From: DASZYF01 sp035545535
GTDB lineage: Bacteria; Actinomycetota; Actinomycetes; Mycobacteriales; CAJCIY01
Length of the DNA stretch: 24,505 nt
Direction: 5' to 3'
Assembly: GCA_035545535.1 (NCBI GenBank)
Contig: DASZYF010000223.1
Coordinates: forward strand, 1-24,505
The position numbers and the translations under genes are program-made. A model generated the notes under the pieces. That model was not told where the DNA came from. It saw only the letters and a list, made by a program, of their open reading frames with translations, and made no database searches. Each line of letters opens with the position of its first letter. Position 1 is the stretch's first letter. Below, in pieces: positions 1 to 7,787 of the stretch.

Positions 1-1
1 C

Positions 2-949
2 GACCTGCCGGCGGGCGTCCGCCGGGTGCCGCTGCGCCGGCCGGGGCCGGCGCGCCTGCGCGACCGGCAGCACGACTGGCGATTGCCGCACGACCTGCGG
101 CGCGCGCGGCCGGCAGGGACCGTGCTGACGCCGGGCCGCACCCCTCCCGCGCGCTCGCCGGTGCCGTTCGTGCAGACGCTGCACGACCTCACCCCCCTGG
201 TGGTCGATGCGCCCCAGCTCGCGAACGAGCGAAGGCACTGGCAGCGGGTCAGCGCCCGGCTGCGCGATGCGCACCGGATCATCGCCGTGTCCCGCGCGAC
301 GGCCGACACCGCGATCCGGCTGCTCGGCGTGGACGGCGAGCGCGTCGTCGTCATCCCCCACGGCGTCGACCCCTCGCTGCACGCCGACGAGCGCGACCGC
401 GCGACCGACGTGCCCGTCCTGCTGTGGGTGTCGTCATGGGGCCCGCACAAGGGCCTGCCCGATGCCATCGCGACGATCGACGCACTGGCCGACGCCGGGC
501 ACCCGCACGTGCTGCACCTCGCGGGGTGGAACGACGCCTGGATGCGGCAGCAGGTCGATGCCGCCGTCGCCCGCGCGCGCCACCCGGACCGCGTGCGGGT
601 GCTCGGCTACGTCGACGACATCGGGGCGACCTACCGGCGCGCGACGGCGCTGCTGGTGACGAGCCGCTGCGAAGGGTTCTGCCTGCCGGCGGCGGAGGCG
701 ATGGCCTGCGGCACCCCGGTGATCGCCTACGACAACACCGCGCTGCCCGAGCTCGTCGGTGATGCCGGCGTGCTCGTGGCGGACGGCGAGCTGCGCGCGT
801 TCATCGCGGCGACGCAGGCACTCCTCGATGATCCGCATGCGGCCGCCGACCGTGCGTTGCGCGGGATCGCACGAGCGCGCACGCTCACGTGGGAGGCGAG
901 CGTCGCCGCGCACGCCGAGGTGCTGCGGGACGCCGCGCGGGCGGGGTGA
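2..949 (+). CDS. Glycosyltransferase family 4 (5'-truncated by window edge)
   Basis: This is a GT-B fold, retaining glycosyltransferase that would transfer a sugar from a nucleotide-sugar donor onto a glycan or lipid acceptor at the cytoplasmic face. The frame is open from base 2, so the true start probably lies outside the window; 315 residues are visible, and a GTG at 26 is only an internal alternative. An HDLTPL motif near the visible N-terminus and the C-terminal donor-binding signature EGFCLPAAEAMACGTPV support the family. The two glutamates of the E-x7-E motif are encoded at 671-673 and 692-694, followed by the usual LPELVGDAGVLV segment. The gene ends 26 bases before the likely GTG start of the next gene. 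The specific sugar cannot be read from the sequence. The family call is firm. Confidence 0.88.
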   Translation, partial: DLPAGVRRVPLRRPGPARLRDRQHDWRLPHDLRRARPAGTVLTPGRTPPARSPVPFVQTLHDLTPLVVDAPQLANERRHWQRVSARLRDAHRIIAVSRATADTAIRLLGVDGERVVVIPHGVDPSLHADERDRATDVPVLLWVSSWGPHKGLPDAIATIDALADAGHPHVLHLAGWNDAWMRQQVDAAVARARHPDRVRVLGYVDDIGATYRRATALLVTSRCEGFCLPAAEAMACGTPVIAYDNTALPELVGDAGVLVADGELRAFIAATQALLDDPHAAADRALRGIARARTLTWEASVAAHAEVLRDAARAG

Positions 950-963
950 CGCGGCCGGGGCGG

Positions 964-969
964 CATGAT
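964..969 (+). promoter_or_regulatory. Candidate leaderless -10 element (CATGAT)
   Basis: CATGAT ends exactly six bases before the GTG at 976. It is one of eight such N-A-N-N-N-T hexamers at this fixed spacing in the window. It favours 976 over the upstream in-frame GTG at 946. No -35 TTGAC-like box is visible. Confidence 0.5.
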
Positions 970-975
970 GCTGCG

Positions 976-3258
976 GTGCCGCGCCACCGTGTCGTCGTGA
1001 TCGGTGGTGGCGTCGGCGGCGCCACCGCCGCGCGGTCGCTGCGGCGGGCCGGCGCCGAGGTGACGGTGCTCGAAGGAGCGGCGAAGCTCGGCGGCCTCGT
1101 CGCCAGCCTCGAGGTGCAGGGCACGCCGATCGAGGCGTTCTACCACCACGTCTTCCCGCAGGAGAACGCGATCCGCGGCCTCATCGAGGAGCTGGGCCTC
1201 GCCGATCGACTGACGTGGCATGCGAGCAACACCGCGATCCTGTTCGACGGGCGCATCTGGCCGTTCACCACGCCGGCGGACCTGCTGCGGTTCGGCCCGC
1301 TCTCACCCGTGCAGCGCGTGCGGGCCGGTGCGGGTGCGCTGCGGATGCAGCGGACGGCCGACTGGCCGGCGCTCGACACGGTCGCCGCGAGGGACTGGGT
1401 GCGCAGTGCGTGCGGCGACGCGACCGCCGATGTGGTGTGGGACCCGATGTTGCGCGGCAAGTTCGGCACCGCGTGGGAGTCGGTGCCGGCTGCGTTCCTC
1501 TGGGGACGCTTCGAGCAGCGCCGCGGCGCCCGCGAGGCCGGCGGCGAGCGGCTCGGCTACCTGCGCGGCGGCTTCCGGCAGCTGTTCGACGCGCTCGCCG
1601 GGCACCTGCGTGACGAAGGTGTCGACCTGCGACTGTCGACCGCCGCGACGCGCATCCTGCTCGACGGCTCCGGCCACGTGAGCGGCGTGCAGACGAACGA
1701 CGGCGTGGCGCCCGCCGACGCCGTGCTGTTCGCCGGCACGCTGCCGGGGATCGCGCGCCTCCTCGACGACGACCGGCTCGACCCGCGGTGGACGGCGACC
1801 GGACGGCTCGGTGCGATGACGGTGCTGCTCGAGCACGACCGGCCGCTGTCGGACCAGTACTGGGTGAACGTCTGCGACGACCGGCTGCCGTTCGCCGGGC
1901 TGATCGAGCACACCAACTTCGTGTCCCGCGAGGACTACGGCGGACGGCACGTCACCTACCTCGGGCGCTACTTCACGATGGACGAGGCGATCGCATCGGC
2001 CGACCCGGAGGAGGAGGCCGACCGCTGGGTCGCGGCCCTTCGTGCGGTGCTGCCGTCGGCCGCCGCGGCGAACATCCTCGGTCGCCAGATCGCCCGCACG
2101 CCCTACGCGGCGCCGCTGGTGCAGCTCGGGCACGCGACGCGCGTCCCCCCGGCGCGCACGCATGTGCCCGGCCTGTACCTCGCGACCACCGCGCAGATCT
2201 ACCCGCACGACCGCGGCATGAACGACGGCATGGTGCTCGCCGCCGAGGTGGCCGCGGGCATGGCGACCGACCTCGGGCTCACGCGCGCCGCGATCACGAC
2301 GTGGCAGACGGTCACGCTGGCGGCGACGCCCTTCGCGACCGCGGAGAGCGGTGCTGCGTGGTCGTGCCCCGTGTGCGCATCGACGGCGTCCGAGCCCCTC
2401 TACGACAGCGCGGGCGAGGGCACCGAGTGCGGTGTGTCCGGTGCCGCGGTGCGCCCGAGCGCCGATGCGTACGGCGACCTCGTCGGCACCGTCGTGCGCT
2501 GCACCACCTGCGGGCACGGATCGCTCGCCGCCCGACCCGATGCCGGGGCCCTGGCCGCGGCGTACGGAGATGCATCGGATGCCGATGTGAGCGACGACGA
2601 GCAGGCCGGTCAGCGACTCACGGCCGACCGCACCCTCGCCGCGCTCGAAGCGGTCGTGGGGCCGGGCGCGTTGCTCGACGTCGGTTGCTGGACCGGCGAG
2701 CTCGTCGCCGCCGCCAACGCGCGCGGGTGGACGGCCCGCGGCGTGGACCCGTCCGCGTGGGCGGTCGACCGCGCGCACCGCGCGGGGCTGGACGTCAGCC
2801 TCGGCACCGTCGACGAGCTCGACGTCGCGCCCGGATCGTTGCGCGCCGCATCGCTGTGCGATGTGCTCGAGCACCTGCTCGACCCCGGCGCGGCGCTCGA
2901 GCGGCTGCACCAGGCGATCGAGGTGGGCGGCGGTCTCCTCATCACGGTGCCGGACGCCGGCAGCGCGATCGCGCGGCGGCTCGGTGCCCGCTGGTGGTCC
3001 GTGCTCCCGATGCACGTGCAGTACTTCACGCGCTCGTCGATGACCCGGCTGCTCGACGCGCACGGGTTCGACGTCGTGCAGGTGCGGACCCACCCGAAGG
3101 TCTTCACCGCCCGGTACTACGCGGGGCGGCTCGGCGGCTACTCCACCGCCGTGGCCCGGGCCGCGACCGCCGCGCTCGGCGCGGTGCGCCAGGCGGACCG
3201 CCTGGTCGCGCCGGACCTGCGCGACCGCATGCTCATCGTCGCCCGCCGGCGCGGCTGA
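976..3258 (+). CDS. FAD-dependent oxidoreductase fused to a zinc-knuckle class I methyltransferase
   Basis: Two enzymes lie in one 760-residue frame. Residues 1 to about 435 form an amine-oxidase/protoporphyrinogen-oxidase-like flavoprotein: dinucleotide motif VVVIGGGVGG at residues 6-15, an acidic residue closing the second strand (E33), and a C-terminal FAD-contact region ending PHDRGMNDGMVLAAE. Flavoproteins of this type recur in polysaccharide clusters, but their substrates are mostly unknown. From about residue 460 a methyltransferase begins. It has paired cysteines C464/C467 and C509/C512 (CPVC, CTTCGH), likely zinc ligands, then the SAM motif LLDVGCWTGE at 566-575 and DVLEHL, as in sugar methyltransferases. 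I chose GTG 976 because the Rossmann strand starts at once and a leaderless -10 precedes it. An in-frame GTG at 946 overlaps the previous stop (GTGA) and is the alternative. A lost stop codon from a sequencing deletion cannot be excluded. The gene converges with its neighbour 10 bases away. Confidence 0.85.
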   Translation: MPRHRVVVIGGGVGGATAARSLRRAGAEVTVLEGAAKLGGLVASLEVQGTPIEAFYHHVFPQENAIRGLIEELGLADRLTWHASNTAILFDGRIWPFTTPADLLRFGPLSPVQRVRAGAGALRMQRTADWPALDTVAARDWVRSACGDATADVVWDPMLRGKFGTAWESVPAAFLWGRFEQRRGAREAGGERLGYLRGGFRQLFDALAGHLRDEGVDLRLSTAATRILLDGSGHVSGVQTNDGVAPADAVLFAGTLPGIARLLDDDRLDPRWTATGRLGAMTVLLEHDRPLSDQYWVNVCDDRLPFAGLIEHTNFVSREDYGGRHVTYLGRYFTMDEAIASADPEEEADRWVAALRAVLPSAAAANILGRQIARTPYAAPLVQLGHATRVPPARTHVPGLYLATTAQIYPHDRGMNDGMVLAAEVAAGMATDLGLTRAAITTWQTVTLAATPFATAESGAAWSCPVCASTASEPLYDSAGEGTECGVSGAAVRPSADAYGDLVGTVVRCTTCGHGSLAARPDAGALAAAYGDASDADVSDDEQAGQRLTADRTLAALEAVVGPGALLDVGCWTGELVAAANARGWTARGVDPSAWAVDRAHRAGLDVSLGTVDELDVAPGSLRAASLCDVLEHLLDPGAALERLHQAIEVGGGLLITVPDAGSAIARRLGARWWSVLPMHVQYFTRSSMTRLLDAHGFDVVQVRTHPKVFTARYYAGRLGGYSTAVARAATAALGAVRQADRLVAPDLRDRMLIVARRRG

Positions 3259-3268
3259 CGCCTGTCGC

Positions 3269-4117
3269 TCAGAGCGACCAGCCGGCGAACGGCTGACCGG
3301 TCAGCTCGCGCAGCCGGGCGACGTCGTCAGCGAGGAAGCCCTCGAGCCGCGCGCGCAAGAGGCCCGTCACCTCCGGTCGTCGCAGCGGGCGGGCGAGCGC
3401 GCAGTCGAGGCGGCCGAGCACCGGCAGGCGCCGGACCAGCGCGTCGAAGCGCGGACCGTCGAAGCGGGTGCCCGTGACGCGGTTCAGCGCCGCCTGCACC
3501 GGGTGCGTGCGACACACGTTGAGCTTCTCGTCGAACCGGGGCGACCGGAAGCCTGTCTCGACGCCCAGGAACGCGAAGACGCCGTCCAGCGTCGCGTCGC
3601 GCTTGGCGATGAGGTCCTCCTGCGAAACGACGAGGATCTGGTCCCGGTCGACGTGCTCGTAGAACCGCTCGAGCTGGAACGCGTAGCGACTGACCATCAC
3701 GTACGGGCTGGTCTCCGCGTCCTCCCCGCGCAGCAGCCGGTCGATGCCCGTGTGCACGTAGCCGCGGGAGCGGTAGTGCACGTAGTGCGACACGATCCGG
3801 TCGATGGGGTCCCGGACGACGTAGATCAGCTTGGCCGCCGGCACCATGGCGCTGATGCGCTCCGGCACGCCCGGGATCATCGGGGCCGCGGCGTACATCG
3901 GCGAGGACTCGCCCCGGACCTTGTGGTCCCGGCCCTCGGCGAACTGCGCGGAGTACCACTCCGGCCCGCGCTCCCAGCTCCAGCCGGGGCCGCAGAAGTA
4001 GTTGAGCTCCTTGATCTCGGACATGAACACGTCCGGGTGCAGGCCGAGGTAGTGGTGCAGGCTCGTCGTCGCCGACTTCTGCGCCCCGATGATGATCGCG
4101 TTCGGCTCTCCCCCCAC
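3269..4117 (-). CDS. PAPS-dependent sulfotransferase
   Basis: This 282-residue protein belongs to the bacterial sulfotransferase family, which moves a sulfuryl group from PAPS to a hydroxyl or amino group, commonly on carbohydrates. The 5'-phosphosulfate loop IIIGAQKSATTSLHHYL is at residues 8-24, with the lysine and paired threonines intact. The 3'-phosphate binding element VVRDPIDRIVSHYVHY (Arg and Ser) is also present. Length matches the family. The GTG at 4117 is the only usable start, because an in-frame TGA lies about 24 bases upstream. It has no clear Shine-Dalgarno and does not match the leaderless -10 pattern; instead it sits in the loop of an 8-bp inverted repeat. It lies 160 bases downstream of purA on the same strand, so readthrough from purA is possible. 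The acceptor is unknown. Confidence 0.87.
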   Translation of the reverse strand: MGGEPNAIIIGAQKSATTSLHHYLGLHPDVFMSEIKELNYFCGPGWSWERGPEWYSAQFAEGRDHKVRGESSPMYAAAPMIPGVPERISAMVPAAKLIYVVRDPIDRIVSHYVHYRSRGYVHTGIDRLLRGEDAETSPYVMVSRYAFQLERFYEHVDRDQILVVSQEDLIAKRDATLDGVFAFLGVETGFRSPRFDEKLNVCRTHPVQAALNRVTGTRFDGPRFDALVRRLPVLGRLDCALARPLRRPEVTGLLRARLEGFLADDVARLRELTGQPFAGWSL

Positions 4118-4125
4118 GGGAGAGC
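4105..4125 (-). promoter_or_regulatory. Inverted repeat enclosing the sulfotransferase start codon
   Basis: GCTCTCCC (4105-4112) is the perfect reverse complement of GGGAGAGC (4118-4125). The five-base loop 4113-4117 contains the GTG start codon of the minus-strand sulfotransferase. In mRNA this could mask initiation, or the DNA repeat could be an operator. Function is inferred. Confidence 0.35.
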
Positions 4126-4277
4126 TCTTCGCCGGCTCTCAGGCTCGCCCCTGCCGACTGCACAGCCAACGCACAGACTTCGCCGGCGATCCCGGTTGTC
4201 GGATCGATGTCCATGGAGAAGCAGGAGAACCCGGCCGCGCCTCGTAGTGCTCGTTCCGGGCCGTGTTCGCCCGCGTT

Positions 4278-5567
4278 TCAGAGCAGGTCGCGCAGCACCA
4301 GGGTCTGCTCGCGACCCGGCCCGACGCCGATCGCCGAGATGGGGGCGCCGCTCATCCGCTCGAGCGCCTCGACGTAGGACTGCGCGTTCTTCGGCAGGTC
4401 CTCGAAGCTGCGCGCGCCGCTGATGTCCTCGGTCCAGCCCGGGAGCTCCTCGTAGACCGGCTCCGCGTGGTGCAGGTCGGTCTGCGTCATCGGCAGCTCT
4501 TCCAGGATCGCGCCGTCGGGCAGCTTGTAGGCGACGCAGACCGGGATCGTCTCGAAGCCGGTGAGGACGTCGAGCTTGGTGAGGAAGAAGTCGGTCACGC
4601 CGTTCACACGCGCGGCGTAGCGGGCGATGACCGCGTCGTACCAGCCGGTGCGGCGCGCGCGTCCGGTGGTGACGCCGAACTCGCCACCGATCGAGCGCAG
4701 CTTCTCGCCGGTCGCATCGTCGAGCTCGGTCGGGAACGGTCCCTCACCGACGCGCGTCGTGTACGCCTTGATGATCGCGACGACGCGCGAGATCTTCGTC
4801 GGCCCGATGCCCGAGCCGGCGCACGCGCCGCCGGCGACCGGGTTGCTCGACGTGACGAACGGATAGGTGCCGTGGTCGACGTCGAGCAGCGTCCCCTGCG
4901 AGCCCTCGAGCAGCACCGTCTCGCCGCGCTCGAGCGCGTGGTGCAGCAGCAGCGCGGTGTCGGCGACGTGCTCCTGCAGGCGCTCTCCGAACGGCAGGTA
5001 GGTGTCGACAACCTCGTCGACGTCGATGCCCTTGCGGCCGTAGACCTTCGTGAGCACCTGGTTCTTCTCGCGCAGCACCAGCTCGAGCTTCGCGCGGAGG
5101 ATGCCGGGGTCGAACAGGTCCTGCACGCGGATGCCCATGCGCGCGACCTTGTCGGCGTACGTCGGACCGATGCCCCGGCCGGTGGTGCCGATCTTCGCCT
5201 TGCCGAGGAAGCGCTCGGTGACGCGGTCGAGCGCCCGGTGGTGCGGCATGATCAAGTGCGCGTCGGCGCTGATGACCAGGCGAGACACGTCGACGCCGCG
5301 CGCGGCGAGGCCGTCCATCTCCTCGAGCAGCACGCCCGGGTCGACGACGACGCCGTTGCCGATGACGGGCGTGCAGCCACCCCAGAGCACACCGCTCGGC
5401 ACGAGGTGCAGGGCGAAGTGCTCGCCGTCCGGCGTGACGACCGTGTGGCCCGCGTTGTTGCCACCCTGGTAGCGCACGCACCACTGCACGCGGTCCGCGA
5501 GCAGGTCCGTGGCCTTGCCCTTGCCCTCGTCGCCCCACTGGGCACCGACGAGCACGAGTGCCGGCAT
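4278..5567 (-). CDS. purA: Adenylosuccinate synthetase
   Basis: PurA joins IMP and aspartate using GTP, giving adenylosuccinate, the first committed step to AMP in the cytoplasm. The 429-residue length is standard. The N-terminal GTP loop GAQWGDEGKGK is at residues 8-18 and carries the catalytic Asp13. NNAGHTVV supplies His41. GTTGRGIGPTYADK and TTGRARRTGWYD are the family signatures, and the protein ends with the expected GVGPGREQT segment. ATG 5567 is supported by an AAGGAA ribosome-binding site five bases upstream. It is a housekeeping gene, divergent from an acyltransferase and followed on the same strand by a sulfotransferase. Both purA and fba here face left with plus-strand genes between them. 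Confidence 0.98.
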   Translation of the reverse strand: MPALVLVGAQWGDEGKGKATDLLADRVQWCVRYQGGNNAGHTVVTPDGEHFALHLVPSGVLWGGCTPVIGNGVVVDPGVLLEEMDGLAARGVDVSRLVISADAHLIMPHHRALDRVTERFLGKAKIGTTGRGIGPTYADKVARMGIRVQDLFDPGILRAKLELVLREKNQVLTKVYGRKGIDVDEVVDTYLPFGERLQEHVADTALLLHHALERGETVLLEGSQGTLLDVDHGTYPFVTSSNPVAGGACAGSGIGPTKISRVVAIIKAYTTRVGEGPFPTELDDATGEKLRSIGGEFGVTTGRARRTGWYDAVIARYAARVNGVTDFFLTKLDVLTGFETIPVCVAYKLPDGAILEELPMTQTDLHHAEPVYEELPGWTEDISGARSFEDLPKNAQSYVEALERMSGAPISAIGVGPGREQTLVLRDLL

Positions 5568-5572
5568 CGCAG

Positions 5573-5578
5573 TTCCTT
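5573..5578 (-). promoter_or_regulatory. Ribosome-binding site of purA
   Basis: AAGGAA on the minus strand lies five bases before ATG 5567. It confirms that purA has a normal leader, unlike the leaderless glycan genes around it. Confidence 0.7.
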
Positions 5579-5637
5579 CACAGCACGGGCGACGGCCGCG
5601 ATCCGAAGGAGGGCCCGGCTGCGTCGCTTACCGGAGA

Positions 5638-5643
5638 AGCGTA
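5638..5643 (-). promoter_or_regulatory. Candidate purA -10 element (TACGCT)
   Basis: TACGCT fits the actinobacterial TANNNT -10 consensus and would give a leader of roughly 60 bases. No convincing -35 box is seen at the expected spacing. Confidence 0.35.
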
Positions 5644-5715
5644 GCCACCCCTGCGTCGCCCATCGTCGGATATGCGCCCCCCGGCCCATCCGTGGCGATT
5701 CGCCCCGATCCGCCC

Positions 5716-5721
5716 CATCCT
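5716..5721 (+). promoter_or_regulatory. Candidate leaderless -10 element (CATCCT)
   Basis: CATCCT ends exactly six bases before GTG 5728. It matches the N-A-N-N-N-T pattern seen before seven other genes and fixes the start of the acyltransferase. Confidence 0.45.
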
Positions 5722-5727
5722 GGTGCG

Positions 5728-7320
5728 GTGCGCACCCCCGCCCGCGCACGCGACGCATCGCGTGAACCGGCCCTCGACGGCATCCGCGGGCTCGCGGCCG
5801 GGTCGGTGCTCCTCCTGCACACGCGCGTTCCCTTCGCGCGCGGCGGCTTCTACGCGGTCGACGTGTTCTTCGCCCTGTCCGGCTTCCTGATCACCCGGCT
5901 CCTGCTGCGCGAGCGGGCCCGCCACGGCCGCATCGACGTGCCGCGTTTCTGGGCCCGGCGCACCACCCGCCTGTGGCCTCCGCTGGCCGCGCTGCTGCTG
6001 CTGGGCATCCCGTTCGCCGACCTGCTCTCACCGGGCCACAGCGGCGCCTCGTACGCCCGTGAGGCGATCACGGCCGGCACGTGGTCCATGAACATCGCGA
6101 CCGCCCTCACGCCGTCGGTCGACCCACCGCTGGGGCACACGTGGTCGCTCGCGGCCGAGGAGCAGTACTACCTCGTGTGGCCTCTGCTCCTGCTGCTCGC
6201 CATCGCGGTGGGCGCGACCATGCGGCGGCTCGCGGCGACCTGCTGCGGGCTCGCGGTCGCGAGCTGGCTCGTCATGGTGCTCGATTGGCACGGCACGACG
6301 TTCCTGCCCGCCGTCTACACCCGGCCGGACGCGCGGGCGTTCGACCTGCTGACGGGCTCCGCCCTCGCGCTGGCGCTCGGCTCGACCCGCCCGCCACGAT
6401 CGCTCGTCGCCGTCGCGCAGCCGCGCGCCACCGGCCTGCTCTCGCTCGCCTTCATCGTCGCGGCCGTTATCGTGCCGAGCTACCTGCGACCCGACCTGTG
6501 GCTCGACCTGACCGTCGGAGCTCCGCTCGTGAGCATCGCGACGTGCCTGCTCATCGTTCACCTGACGCTGCGGCCCGCGACGCCCGCCGCGCGCCTCCTC
6601 GGCTCGTGGCCCGGCCGGGTCTCGGGGACCATCAGCTACTCGCTCTACCTCGTGCACCAGCCGGTGCTGACGGTCGTGTACGCGCACGACCACGGCACGC
6701 TGCCACGGCACGGCGCGGCGCTGCCCCTCACCGAGATCGCGATCGCCGTCGCGGCCGCCGTGGTGCTCTGGGTGACGGTGGAACGGCCCGCCCACCAGCT
6801 CTCGCGGCGCATCACGCCGCAGCCGCGCGCCGCGGCCGACACCGGTACGGCGCGACCGCGGCGCAACGCGTTGCGGCCCGCGGTCGTCACGACGCTCGGG
6901 TTCGTGCCTCTCGCGTTCGTGCTCGGGGGCACCGCCGCCGCCGCGCAGTGGACCGGACCGCCCGTCGTCGGCGATCCGAAGCACGCGCCGAGCTCGCCGT
7001 GGCCCGGCACCACGGGAGCACCGACCGGACCGGGTGCGGCGCCCGCGTCGAGGGCGCCGGCGCCGACGCGCCGTGCTCCGGTCGGCCCCACCGGCACCCA
7101 CCCCTCCGCGGCGCCGGGCGGGCCGACCGCGACCAGCCCCGCACCCGATCGCCGCTCGGCCCCTCCGGGCGGGCGGCCGCCGGTCCCGGTGACCGTCCCG
7201 TCCGCGCCGCTGCCCGCGGTGCCCTCCGTGCCGTCGGTGCCCGCGCCCTCCGTGCCGTCGGTGCCCATCCCGACCGCGCCCGTCCCGACCGTTCCGGTCC
7301 CGACGCCACCGGGGCTCTGA
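5728..7320 (+). CDS. Membrane acyltransferase 3 family protein with proline-rich C-terminal tail
   Basis: This 530-residue integral membrane protein of the acyltransferase 3 (OafA/NodX-like) family transfers acyl groups, often acetyl, to surface glycans. LDGIRGLAAGSVLLLHTR carries the conserved Arg and the proposed catalytic His. VDVFFALSGFLITRLLL, the basic RFWARRTTRLWPP segment and HTWSLAAEEQYYLVWP follow in canonical order. About ten hydrophobic helices run to near residue 405. There is no SGNH domain. Instead about 120 residues rich in Pro, Ser, Thr, Ala and Val follow the last helix, ending in PSVP/PTVP-type repeats. I chose GTG 5728 rather than the longer frame because the conserved N-terminus starts about 18 residues later and a leaderless -10 element precedes it. 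The longer frame would overlap purA. The acyl group and acceptor are unknown. Confidence 0.88.
   Translation: MRTPARARDASREPALDGIRGLAAGSVLLLHTRVPFARGGFYAVDVFFALSGFLITRLLLRERARHGRIDVPRFWARRTTRLWPPLAALLLLGIPFADLLSPGHSGASYAREAITAGTWSMNIATALTPSVDPPLGHTWSLAAEEQYYLVWPLLLLLAIAVGATMRRLAATCCGLAVASWLVMVLDWHGTTFLPAVYTRPDARAFDLLTGSALALALGSTRPPRSLVAVAQPRATGLLSLAFIVAAVIVPSYLRPDLWLDLTVGAPLVSIATCLLIVHLTLRPATPAARLLGSWPGRVSGTISYSLYLVHQPVLTVVYAHDHGTLPRHGAALPLTEIAIAVAAAVVLWVTVERPAHQLSRRITPQPRAAADTGTARPRRNALRPAVVTTLGFVPLAFVLGGTAAAAQWTGPPVVGDPKHAPSSPWPGTTGAPTGPGAAPASRAPAPTRRAPVGPTGTHPSAAPGGPTATSPAPDRRSAPPGGRPPVPVTVPSAPLPAVPSVPSVPAPSVPSVPIPTAPVPTVPVPTPPGL
7221..7266 (+). repeat. Tandem repeat encoding PSVPSVP units
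   Basis: A 22-base perfect repeat occurs at 7221-7242 and 7245-7266, a 24-base period. It encodes the repeated Pro-Ser-Val tail of the acyltransferase. Weaker copies (IPTAPVPTVPVPT) follow. It looks like in-frame repeat expansion. Confidence 0.75.
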
Positions 7321-7321
7321 G

Positions 7322-7348
7322 GGACCGCGCTGCGGTCGGTCGCGGTCC
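7322..7348 (+). terminator. Possible stem-loop after the acyltransferase gene
   Basis: GGACCGCG (7322-7329) pairs perfectly with CGCGGTCC (7341-7348). A competing shorter stem is formed by GACCGC (7323-7328) and GCGGTC (7332-7337). It starts just after the stop codon and ends before the next promoter. No T-run follows, so intrinsic termination is uncertain. Confidence 0.4.
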
Positions 7349-7360
7349 GACACGCGGCCG

Positions 7361-7366
7361 TAGGGT
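7361..7366 (+). promoter_or_regulatory. Leaderless -10 element (TAGGGT)
   Basis: TAGGGT, a full TANNNT match, ends six bases before GTG 7373. It is one of the clearest examples of the window's leaderless arrangement. Confidence 0.65.
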
Positions 7367-7372
7367 GACGAC

Positions 7373-7780
7373 GTGGCGCGCATCCCGAGTCCCGGCGATG
7401 TCGTCAAGGCCGCGCAGGCGCAGACCGAGGCGCTGCTGCAGCTGCCCAGCCTGCTCATCCAGCTCACCCAGCAGGTGCGCTACCTGACCGACGGGCTCGC
7501 GGCGCTGTCCAACCTCGCGGTCCGCGTCGACAACGTGATGGACGAGCTCGAACCCGGCCTGAAGCGCCTGGCCCGCGCCCTGGACAACCCGGCGATCGAC
7601 GCCGTGCCCGAGACCATCCGGCAGATCCAGGAGAACGCGCTGCCGGTGATCAAGCAGCTGCGCGACACACAGTCGCGCATCGCGGCGATCGCCGAGTCGA
7701 CCGGCCGCCTGGCGAGCATCCCCGGCGCATCGCTGTTCCGCTCCCGGCCGCGCGGCGACGACGGCACGCCTGAAGCCTGA
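7373..7780 (+). CDS. Small helical protein of unknown function
   Basis: I do not recognise this 135-residue protein. It has no signal peptide, no cysteine and no obvious transmembrane helix. Residues 8 to about 115 look almost wholly alpha-helical, with spaced Leu, Ile and Val in a near-heptad pattern, and many Gln, Ala and Arg residues. The tail (RSRPRGDDGTPEA) is short, charged and probably disordered. Such composition suits a coiled-coil, amphipathic membrane-surface or phasin-like protein, but I have no motif that decides this. GTG 7373 is well supported by the TAGGGT element six bases before it. It ends eight bases before a GT4 gene and probably shares its transcript, so a scaffold or accessory role in glycan assembly is conceivable. 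Confidence 0.75.
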   Translation: MARIPSPGDVVKAAQAQTEALLQLPSLLIQLTQQVRYLTDGLAALSNLAVRVDNVMDELEPGLKRLARALDNPAIDAVPETIRQIQENALPVIKQLRDTQSRIAAIAESTGRLASIPGASLFRSRPRGDDGTPEA

Positions 7781-7787
7781 CGCCCGC

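Noticed and set aside
1303..3093. 596-codon open frame on the minus strand opposite the fusion gene
   Set aside because: It is antisense to a gene with clear motifs, has an Arg/Gly/Val/His-rich composition and no recognisable domain. Such frames are expected in DNA this GC-rich.
1788..3296. 502-codon plus-strand frame inside the fusion gene
   Set aside because: It is an Arg-rich frameshifted reading of the flavoprotein and methyltransferase.
3327..4214. Minus-strand frame starting MDIDPTTGIAGEVCALAVQ upstream of the sulfotransferase
   Set aside because: The start looked like a plausible N-terminal extension, but the frame differs from the sulfotransferase and soon becomes Arg/Pro-rich. Joining it would need a frameshift, and the sulfotransferase already begins where its family normally begins.
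5509..5727. N-terminal extension of the first acyltransferase by 73 codons
   Set aside because: It would overlap the purA start and its leader, carries no conserved sequence, and is contradicted by the -10-like hexamer at 5716-5721.
4263..5765. 500-codon plus-strand frame over purA
   Set aside because: It is an antisense shadow of a certain housekeeping gene, with low-complexity Arg/Asp/Val/Leu composition.
7221..7266. 24-base repeat as a possible recombination or regulatory site
   Set aside because: It lies in frame in the coding sequence and is explained by the repeated Pro-Ser-Val protein tail.
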